NCBI RefSeq assembly: GCF_050948215.1
Contig: NW_027488691.1
Span: 496,001-560,000, forward strand
DNA: 64,000 bases
DNA from: Halictus rubicundus
Taxonomy: Eukaryota; Arthropoda; Insecta; Hymenoptera; Halictidae
Reading direction: 5' to 3'
Below, piece by piece: positions 52,466 to 62,444 of this stretch (position 1 is its first letter; every line of letters begins with the position of its first letter). Under the pieces are notes generated by a model, which saw nothing but the letters and a program-made list of their open reading frames with translations, was not told the origin of the DNA and ran no database searches. Both the position numbers and the translations under genes were made by a program.

Positions 52466-54024
52466 TATTATAGAGGATAGGATAGGATAGAGGATGGGAT
52501 AGGATAGCGGATAGGATAGGATATAGGATTGGATAGGATAGAGGATAGGATACGATAGAGGATAGGATAGGATAGAGGATAGGATAGGGGATTGGATAGG
52601 ATAGAGGATAGGATAGGATAGAGGATAGGATAGGATTTAGGATAGGATAGGATAGAGGAAAGGATAGGATAGAGGATCGGATAGGTGATTGGATAGGATA
52701 GAGGATAGGATAGGATAGAGGATACTATAGGATAGAGGATAGGATAGGATAGAGGATAGGATAGGATAGAGGATACGATATTATAGAGGATAGGATAGGA
52801 TAGAGGATATTATAGGATAGAGGATAGGATAGGATAGAGGATCGGATAGGTGATTGGATGGGATAGAGGATAGGATAGGATAGAAGATAGGATAGGATTG
52901 AGGATAGTATAGGATAGAGGATAGGATAGGATAGAGGATAAGATAGGATAGAGGATAGGATAGGATAGAGGATAGGATAGGATAGATGATAGGATAGGAT
53001 AGAGGATAGTATAGGATAGAGGATAGGATAGCATAGAGGATAGGATAGGATAGAGGATAGGATAGGATAGAGGATAGGATAGAGGATAGGATAGGATAGA
53101 GGATAGAGGATAGAGGATAGGATAGGATAGATGATAGGATAGGATAGGATAGAGGATAGGATAGGGGATAGGATAGGATAGAGGATAGGATAGGATAGAG
53201 GATAGGATAGGATTGAGGATAGGATAGGATAGAGGATAGGATAGGATAGAGGATAGGATAGGATAGAGGATAGGATAGGGGATTGTATAGGATAGAGGAC
53301 AGGAGACGATAGAGGATAGGATAGAGGATAGGTTAGGGGATTGGATAGGATAGAGGATAGGATAGGAAAGAGGATCGGATAGGTGATTGGATAGGATAGA
53401 GGATAGGATAGGATAGAGGATAGTATAGGATAGAGGATAGGATAGGATAGGATAGGATAGAGGATAGGATAGGATAGAGGATACGATAGGATAGAGGACA
53501 GGAGACGATAGAGGATAGGATAGAGGATAGGTTAGGGGATTGGATAGGATAGAGGATAGGATAGGATAGAGGATAGGATAGAGAATAGGATAGGATAGAG
53601 GATAGGATAGAGGATAGGATATTATAGAGGATAGGATAGGATAGAGGATGGGATAGTATAGAGGATAGGATAGGATAGAGGATAGGATAGGATAGATGAT
53701 AGGATAGGAAAGAGGATAGGATAGGATAGAGGATAGGATAGGATAGAGGATAGGATAGGGGATTGTATAGGATAGAGGACAGGAGACGATAGAGGATAGG
53801 ATAGAGGATAGGTTAGGGGATTGGATAGGATAGAGGATAGGATAGGAAAGAGGATATGATAGAGGATAGGATAGGATAGAGGATAGGATAGGATAGAGGA
53901 TAGGATAGGATAGAGGATAGGATAGGATAGAGGATAGGATAGGATAGAGGATAGGATAGGATAGAGGATAGGATAGGATAGAGGATAGGATAGGATAGAG
54001 GATAGGATAGGATAGAGGATAGGA
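52466..54024 (+). repeat. B3 module, copy 2 (1,559 bp, expanded)
   Basis: The first ~800 bp follow copy 1 at offset 1,145 (GATATTATAGG at 52,806). The rest is replaced by two or more blocks containing GATTGTATAGG, AGGACAGGAGACGATAG and AGGTTAGGGGATTGG (near 53,281, 53,490 and 53,761), which make it longer than copies 1 and 3. Confidence 0.83.
53099..53119 (+). repeat. Run of 3 bare heptamers
   Basis: Three GAGGATA units, 1,145 bp after the run at 51,954, matching the module offset. Confidence 0.87.
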
Positions 54025-55057
54025 TATTATAGAGGATAGGATAGGATAGAGGATAGGATAGGATAGCGGATAGGATAGGATATAGGATTGGATAGGATAG
54101 AGGATAGGATACGATAGAGGATAGGATAGGATAGAGGATAGGATAGGGGATTGGATAGGATAGAGGATAGGATAGGATAGAGGATAGGATAGGATTGAGG
54201 ATAGGATAGGATAGAGGAAAGGATAGGATAGAGGATCGGATAGGTGATTGGATAGGATAGAGGATAGAATAGGATAGAGGATACTATAGGATAGAGGATA
54301 GGATAGGATAGAGGATAGGATAGGATAGAGGATACGATATTATAGAGGATAGGATAGGATAGAGGATATTATAGGATAGAGGATAGGATAGGATAGAGGA
54401 TCGGATAGGTGATTGGATGGGATAGAGGATAGGATAGGATAGAAGATAGGATAGGATTGAGGATAGTATAGGATAGAGGATAGGATAGGATAGAGGATAA
54501 GATAGGATAGAGGATAGGATAGGATAGAGGATAGGATAGGATAGATGATAGGATAGGATAGAGGATAGTATAGGATAGAGGATAGGATAGCATAGAGGAT
54601 AGGATAGGATAGAGGATAGGATAGGATAGAGGATAGGATAGAGGATAGGATAGGATAGAGGATAGAGGATAGAGGATAGGATAGGATAGATGATAGGATA
54701 TTATAGGATAGAGGATAGGATAGGGGATAGGATAGGATAGAGGATAGGATAGGATAGAGGATAGGATAGGATTGAGGATAGGATAGGATAGAGGATAGGA
54801 TAGGATAGAGGATAGGATAGGATTGAGGATAGTATAGGATAGAGGATAGGATAGGATAGAGGATAAGATAGGATAGAGGATAGGATAGGATAGAGGATAG
54901 GATAGGATAGAGGATCGGATAGGTGATTGGATAGGATAGAGGATAGGATAGGATAGAGGATAGGATAGGATAGAGGATAGGATAGGATAGAGGATAGGAT
55001 AGGATAGAGGATAGGATAGGATAGAGGATAGGATAGGATAGAGGATAGGATAGGATA
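54025..55057 (+). repeat. B3 module, copy 3
   Basis: It matches copy 1 with offset 2,704 at TATTATAGAGG (54,025), GATATTATAGG (54,365), the heptamer run (54,658) and GATTGAGG (54,821). It ends with a run of plain 17-bp units leading into the AT-rich GATTATATTATAAG site. Confidence 0.84.
54658..54678 (+). repeat. Run of 3 bare heptamers
   Basis: Three GAGGATA units, 1,559 bp after the run at 53,099, again matching the module offset. No further run of three or more was seen to the right. Confidence 0.87.
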
Positions 55058-55075
55058 GATTATATTATAAGATAG
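55056..55075 (+). repeat. AT-rich variant unit GATTATATTATAAG, copy 1
   Basis: This is one of two places with an unusually AT-rich unit, directly after a run of plain 17-bp units. The sequence that follows (AGAGTATAGGATTGG, then ATACGATATTATAGAGG) recurs after the related ATTATAAG elements at 58,457, 59,229, 60,629 and 62,633. It superficially contains TATAA on the minus strand, but there is no gene nearby. Confidence 0.8.
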
Positions 55076-56699
55076 AGGATAGGATAGGATAGGATAGAGT
55101 ATAGGATTGGATAGAGGATACGATATTATAGAGGATAGGATAGGATAGAGGATAAGATAGGATAGAGGATAGGATAGGATAGAGGATAGGATAGGATAGA
55201 GGATAGGATAGGATAGAGGATCGGATAGAGGATAGGATAGGATAGAGGATCGGATAGGGGATTGGATAGGATAGAGGATAGGATAGCGGATAGGATAGGA
55301 TAGAGTATAGAATAGGATAGAGGATAGGATAGGATAGAGGATAGAATAGGATTGATGATAGGATAGGATAGAGGAAAGGATAGGATAGAGGATCGGATAG
55401 GTGATTGGATAGGATAGAGGATGGGATAGGATAGAGGATAGTATAGGATAGAGGATAGGATAGGATAGAGGATAGAATAGGATAGAGGATAGGATAGGAT
55501 AGAGGATAGGATAGGATAGAGGATAGGATAGGATTGAGGATAGTATAGGATAGAGGATAGGATAGGATAGAGGATAGGATAGGATAGGATAGGGGATAGG
55601 ATAGGATAGAGGATAGGATAGGATAGAGGATAGGATAGGATAGAGGATAGGATAGGATAAAGGATAGGATAGGATAGAGGATAGGATAGGATAGAGGATA
55701 TGATAGGATAGAGGATCGGATAGGGGATTGGATAGGATAGAGGATAGGATAGGATAGAGGATAGGATAGGATTGAGGATAGTATAGGATAGAGGAAAGGA
55801 TAGGATAGAGGATCGGATAGGTGATAGGATAGGATAGAGGATAGGATAGGATAGAGGATAAAATAGGATAGAGGATTGGATAGGATAGAGGATAGGATAG
55901 GATAGAGGATAAAATAGGATTGAGGATAGGATAGGATAGAGGAAAGGATAGGATAGAGGATTGGATAGGATAGAGGATAGGATAGAGGATTGGATAGGAT
56001 AGAGGATAGGATAGGATAGAGGATAAAATAGGATAGAGGATTGGATAGGATAGAGGATAGGATAGGATAGAGGATAAAATAGGATTGAGGATAGGATAGG
56101 ATAGAGGAAAGGATAGGATAGAGGATTGGATAGGATAGAGGATAGGATAGGATAGAGGATATGATAGGATAGAGGATCGGATAGGATAGAGGATAGGATA
56201 GGGTAGAGGATATGATAGGATAGAGGATCGGATAGGGGATTGGATAGGATAGAGGATAGGATAGGATAGAGGATAGGATAGGATAGAGGATAGGATAGGA
56301 TAGAGGATAGGATAGGATAGGATAGAGGATAGGATAGGATAGAGGATACGATAGGATACAGGATAGGATAGGATAGAGGATAGGATAGGATAGGATAGAG
56401 GATAGGACAGGATTGAGGATAGGATAGGATAGAGGATAGGATATTATAGAGGATAGGATAGGATAGAGGATAGGATAGGATGGAGGATGGCATAGGATAG
56501 CGGATAGGATAGGATATAGGATTGGATAGGATAGAGGATAGGATACGATAGAGGATAGTATAGGATAGAGGATAGGATAGGGGATTGGATAGGATAGAGG
56601 ATAGGATAGGATAGAGGATAGGATAGGATTGAGGATAGGATAGGATAGAGGAAAGGATAGGATAGAGGATCGGATAGGTGATTGGATAGGATAGAGGAT

Positions 56700-57335
56700 A
56701 GGATAGGATAGAGGATAGTATAGGATAGAGGATAGGATAGGATAGAGGATAGGATAGGATAGAGGATACGATATTATAGAGGATAGGATAGGATAGAGGA
56801 AACGATAGGGTATTGGATAGGATAGAGCATAGGATAAAGAATAGGATAGGATAGAGGATAGGATAGGGGATTGGATAGCATACGGGATTGGATAGGATAG
56901 AGGCTGGATACGATAGAGGATAGGATAGGATGGAGGATAGGATAGGGGATTGGATAGGATAGAGTATAGGATAGGATAGGATAGAGGATACGATATTATA
57001 GAGGATAGGATAGGATAGAGGATAGGATCGGATAGAGGATAGGATAGGGGATTGGATAGGATAGAGGAAAGGATAGGATAGAGGATAGGATAGGATAGAG
57101 GATAGTATAGGATAGAGGATAGGATAGGATAGAGGATAGGATAGGATAGAGGATACGATATTATAGAGGATAGGATAGGATAGAGGAAACGATAGGGTAT
57201 TGGATAGGATAGAGCATAGGATAAAGAATAGGATAGTATAGAGGATAGGATAGGGGATTGGATAGCATACGGGATTGGATAGGATAGAGGATATGATACG
57301 ATAGAGGATAGGATAGGATGGAGGATAGCATAGAG
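56700..57335 (+). repeat. ~245-bp segment repeated at 387-bp spacing
   Basis: Copies lie at about 56,700-56,945 and 57,087-57,335. Pairs 387 bp apart are GAGGATAGTAT (56,711 and 57,098), GATACGATATT (56,765 and 57,152), AACGATAGGG (56,801 and 57,188) and GCATACGGG (56,878 and 57,265). Copy 1 has AGAGGCTGGATACG near 56,910, a local deletion relative to AGAGGATATGATACG in copy 2. The conserved family-B module (56,928-57,056) overlaps the end of copy 1 and runs toward copy 2. Confidence 0.84.
56928..57056 (+). repeat. Conserved family-B module, copy 3
   Basis: It has the same order as 5,001-5,130 and 45,304-45,433 (GGATGGAGG, GGGGATTGG, AGAGTATAGG, ATACGATATTATAGAGG, GATCGGATAG, GGGGATTGG), with length within one base of the others. 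Confidence 0.8.
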
Positions 57336-58448
57336 GATAGGATAGGATAGAGGATAGGATATAGGATTGGATAGGTTAGAGGATAGGATACGATAGTGGA
57401 TAGGATATATGATAGGATAGGATAGAGGATAGGATAGGATATAGGATAGGATAGGGGATTGGATAGGATAGAGGATAGGACAGGATAGAGGATAGGATAG
57501 GATTGAGGATAGGATAGGATAGAGGAAAGGATAGAATAGAGGATCGGATAGGTGATTGGATAGGATAGAGGATAGGATAGGATAGAGGATAGTATAGGAT
57601 AGAGGATAGGATAGGATAGAGGATAGGATAGGATAGAGGATGGGATAGGATAGCGGATAGGATAGGATATAGGATTGGATAGGATAGAGGATAGGATACG
57701 ATAGAGGATAGGATAGGATAGAGGATAGGATAGAGGAATGGATAGGATAGAGGATAGGATAGGATAGAGGATAAAATAGGATTGAGGATAGGATAGGATA
57801 GAGGAAAGGATAGGATAGAGGATCGGATAGGTGATTGGATAGGATAGAGGATAGGATAGGATAGAGGATAGTATAGGATAGAGGATATTATAGGATAGAG
57901 GATTGGATAGGATAGAGGATAGGATAGGATAGAGGATAAAATAGGATTGAGGATAGGATAGGATAGAGGAAAGGATAGGATAGAGGATCGGATAGGTGAT
58001 TGGATAGGATAGAGGATAGGATAGGATAGAGGATAGTATAGGATAGAGGATATTATAGGATAGAGGATAGGATAGGATAGAGGATAGGATATAGGATTGG
58101 ATAGGTTAGAGGATAGGATACGATAGTGGATAGGATAGATGATAGGATAGGATAGAGGATAGGATAGGATAGAGGATAGGATAGGGGATTGGATAGGATA
58201 GAGGATAGGATAGGATAGAGGATAGGATAGGATTGAGGATAGGATAGGATAGAGGAAAGGATAGGATAGAGGATCGGATAGGTGATTGGATAGGATAGAG
58301 GATAGGATAGGATAGAGGATAGGATAGGATAGAGGATAGGATAGGATAGAGGATAGGATAGGATAGAGGATAGGATAGGATAGAGGATAGGATAGGATAG
58401 AGGATAGGATAGGATAGAGGATAGGATAGGATAGAGGATAGGATAGGA

Positions 58449-58468
58449 TAGATTATATTATAAGATAG
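58449..58468 (+). repeat. AT-rich variant unit GATTATATTATAAG, copy 2
   Basis: This lies 3,393 bp after copy 1 (55,058 and 58,451). The preceding GATCGGATAGG landmark is 3,359 bp after its partner, so the intervening plain run differs by 34 bp, two 17-bp units. Confidence 0.8.
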
Positions 58469-59039
58469 AGGATAGGATAGGATAGGATAGAGTATAGGAT
58501 TGGATAGAGGATACGATATTATAGAGGATAGGATAGGATAGAGGATAAGATAGGATAGAGGATAGGATAGGATAGAGGATAGAATAGGATTGATGATAGG
58601 ATAGGATAGAGGAAAGGATAGGATAGAGGATAGGATAGGATAGAGGATAGGATAGGATAGAGGATAGTATAGGATAGAGGATAGGATAGGATAGAGGATA
58701 GGATAGGATAGGATAGAGGATAGGATAGGATAGAGGATAGGATAGGATAGAGGATAGGATAGGATAGAGGATAGGATAGGATAAAGGATAGGATAGGATA
58801 GAGGATAGGATAGGATAGAGGATATGATAGGATAGAGGATCGGATAGGGGATTGGATAGGATAGAGGATAGGATAGGATAGAGGATAGGATAGGATTGAG
58901 GATAGTATAGGATAGAGGAAAGGATAGGATAGAGGATCGGATAGGTGATAGGATAGGATAGAGGATAGGATAGGATAGAGGATAGTATAGGATAGAGGAT
59001 AGGATAGCATAGAGGATAGGATAGGATAGAGGATAGGAT

Positions 59040-60540
59040 AGGATAGAGGATAGGATATAGGATTGGATAGGTTAGAGGATAGGATACGATAGTGGATAGG
59101 ATAGATGATAGGATAGGATAGAGGATAGGATAGGATAGAGGATAGGATAGGATACAGGATAGGATAGGATAGAGAATACGATAGGATAGAGGATAGGATA
59201 GGATAGAGGATAGGATAGGATAGAGGATATTATAAGATAGAGGATAGGATAGGATAGGATAGAGTATAGGATTGGATAGAGGATACGATATTATAGAGGA
59301 TAGGATAGGATAGAGGATAAGATAGGATAGAGGATAGGATAGGATAGAGGATAGGATAGGATAGGATAGAGGATAGGATAGGATAGAGGATAGGATAGGA
59401 TAGAGGATCGGATAGGGGATTGGATAGGATAGAGGATAGGATAGCGGATAGGATAGGATAGAGTATAGAATAGGATAAAGGATAGGATAGGATAGAGGAT
59501 AGAATAGGATTGATGATAGGATAGGATAGAGGACAGGATAGGATAGAGGATATGATAGGATAGAGGATCGGATAGGGGATTGGATAGGATACAGGATAGG
59601 ATAGGATAGAGGATAGGATAGGATAGAGGATAGGATAGGATAGAGGATAGGATATAGGACTGGATAGGATAGAGGATAGGATACGATAGAGGATAGGATA
59701 GATGATAGGATAGGATAGAAGATAGGATAGGATAGAGGATAGGATAGGATAGAGGATAGGATAGAGGATAGGATAGTGGATTGTATAGGATAGAGGATAG
59801 GATAGGATAGAGGATAGAATAGGATAGTGGATTGTATAGGATAGAGGATAGGATAGGATAGAGGATAGTATAGGATAGAGGATAGGATAGGATAGAGGAT
59901 AGGATAGGATAGAGGATAGGATAGGATAGAGGATAAGATAGGATAGAGGATAGGATAGGATAGAGGATAGGATAGGATAGGATAGAGGATAGGATAGGAT
60001 AGAGGATAGGATAGGATAGAGGATAGGATAGGATAGAGGATATGATAGGATAGAGGATCGGATAGGGGATTGGATAGGATAGACGATAGGATAGCGGATA
60101 GGATAGGATAGAGTATAGAATAGGATAGAGGATAGGATAGGATAGAGGATAGAATAGGATTGATGATAGGATAGGATAGAGGAAAGGATAGGATAGAGGA
60201 TCGGATAGGTGATTGGATAGGATAGAGGATAGGATAGGTGATTGGATAGGATAGAGGATAGGATAGGATAGAGGATAGTATAGGATAGAGGATAGGATAG
60301 CATAGAGGATAGGATAGGATAGAGGATAGTATAGGATAGAGGATAGGATAGGATAGAGGATAGGATAGGATAGAGGATAGGATAGGATAGAGGATAAGAT
60401 AGGATAGAGGATAGGATAGGATAGAGGATAGGATAGGATAGGATAGAGGATAGGATAGGATAGAGGATAGGATAGGATAGAGGATATGATAGGATAGAGG
60501 ATCGGATAGGGGATTGGATAGGATAGAGGATAGGATAGCG
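59040..60540 (+). repeat. B3 1,400-bp module, copy 1
   Basis: The strictly tandem 1,400-bp part starts at about 59,141. Landmarks: AGAGAATACG (59,171), ATTATAAG (59,229), ATACGATATTATAGAGG (59,283), GATATAGGACTGG (59,651), GATTGTATAGG (59,780), AGACGATAGG (60,081) and AGCATAGAGG (60,299). The leading ~100 bp (GATATAGGATTGGATAGG at 59,054) are shared with copy 3 but not with copy 2. Confidence 0.87.
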
Positions 60541-61923
60541 GATAGGATAGGATACAGGATAGGATAGGATAGAGAATACGATAGGATAGAGGATAGGATA
60601 GGATAGAGGATAGGATAGGATAGAGGATATTATAAGATAGAGGATAGGATAGGATAGGATAGAGTATAGGATTGGATAGAGGATACGATATTATAGAGGA
60701 TAGGATAGGATAGAGGATAAGATAGGATAGAGGATAGGATAGGATAGAGGATAGGATAGGATAGGATAGAGGATAGGATAGGATAGAGGATAGGATAGGA
60801 TAGAGGATCGGATAGGGGATTGGATAGGATAGAGGATAGGATAGCGGATAGGATAGGATAGAGTATAGAATAGGATAAAGGATAGGATAGGATAGAGGAT
60901 AGAATAGGATTGATGATAGGATAGGATAGAGGACAGGATAGGATAGAGGATATGATAGGATAGAGGATCGGATAGGGGATTGGATAGGATACAGGATAGG
61001 ATAGGATAGAGGATAGGATAGGATAGAGGATAGGATAGGATAGAGGATAGGATATAGGACTGGATAGGATAGAGGATAGGATACGATAGAGGATAGGATA
61101 GATGATAGGATAGGATAGAAGATAGGATAGGATAGAGGATAGGATAGGATAGAGGATAGGATAGAGGATAGGATAGTGGATTGTATAGGATAGAGGATAG
61201 GATAGGATAGAGGATAGAATAGGATAGTGGATTGTATAGGATAGAGGATAGGATAGGATAGAGGATAGTATAGGATAGAGGATAGGATAGGATAGAGGAT
61301 AGGATAGGATAGAGGATAGGATAGGATAGAGGATAAGATAGGATAGAGGATAGGATAGGATAGAGGATAGGATAGGATAGGATAGAGGATAGGATAGGAT
61401 AGAGGATAGGATAGGATAGAGGATATGATAGGATAGAGGATCGGATAGGGGATTGGATAGGATAGACGATAGGATAGCGGATAGGATAGGATAGAGTATA
61501 GAATAGGATAGAGGATAGGATAGGATAGAGGATAGAATAGGATTGATGATAGGATAGGATAGAGGAAAGGATAGGATAGAGGATCGGATAGGTGATTGGA
61601 TAGGATAGAGGATAGGATAGGTGATTGGATAGGATAGAGGATAGGATAGGATAGAGGATAGTATAGGATAGAGGATAGGATAGCATAGAGGATAGGATAG
61701 GATAGAGGATAGTATAGGATAGAGGATAGGATAGGATAGAGGATAGGATAGGATAGAGGATAGGATAGGATAGAGGATAAGATAGGATAGAGGATAGGAT
61801 AGGATAGAGGATAGGATAGGATAGGATAGAGGATAGGATAGGATAGAGGATAGGATAGGATAGAGGATATGATAGGATAGAGGATCGGATAGGGGATTGG
61901 ATAGGATAGAGGATAGGATAGCG
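60541..61923 (+). repeat. B3 1,400-bp module, copy 2
   Basis: Offset from copy 1 is exactly 1,400 bp from AGAGAATACG (60,571) to GATTGTATAGG, then 1,383 bp at AGACGAT (61,464) and CATAGAG (61,684). One 17-bp unit has been lost in between. The shared single-base variant GATATAGGACTGG shows that copies 1 and 2 are closer to each other than to copy 3. Confidence 0.88.
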
Positions 61924-62444
61924 GATAGGATAGGATAGAGTATAGAATAGGATAGAGGATAGGATAGGATAGAGGATAGAATAGGATTGATGATAGGATA
62001 GGATAGAGGAAAGGATAGGATAGAGGATCGGATAGGTGATTGGATAGGATAGAGGATAGGATAGGTGATTGGATAGGATAGAGGATAGGATAGGATAGAG
62101 GATAGTATAGGATAGAGGATAGGATAGGATAGAGGATAGGATAGGATAGGATAGAGGATAGGATAGAGGATAGGATAGGATAGAGGATAGGATAGGATAG
62201 AGGATAGGATAGGATAGAGGATAGGATAGGATAAAGGATAGGATAGGATAGAGGATAGGATAGGATAGAGGATATGATAGGATAGAGGATCGGATAGGGG
62301 ATTGGATAGGATAGAGGATAGTATAGGATAGAGGATAGGATAGCATAGAGGATAGGATAGGATAGAGGATAGGATAGGATAGAGGATAGTATAGGATAGA
62401 GGATAGGATAGCATAGAGGATAGGGTAGGATAGAGGATAGGATA

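Noticed and set aside
55056..55075. TATA-box promoter at the AT-rich GATTATATTATAAG unit (also at 58,449)
   Set aside because: It is a variant satellite unit repeated inside a duplicated module, with no gene or transcript evidence next to it.
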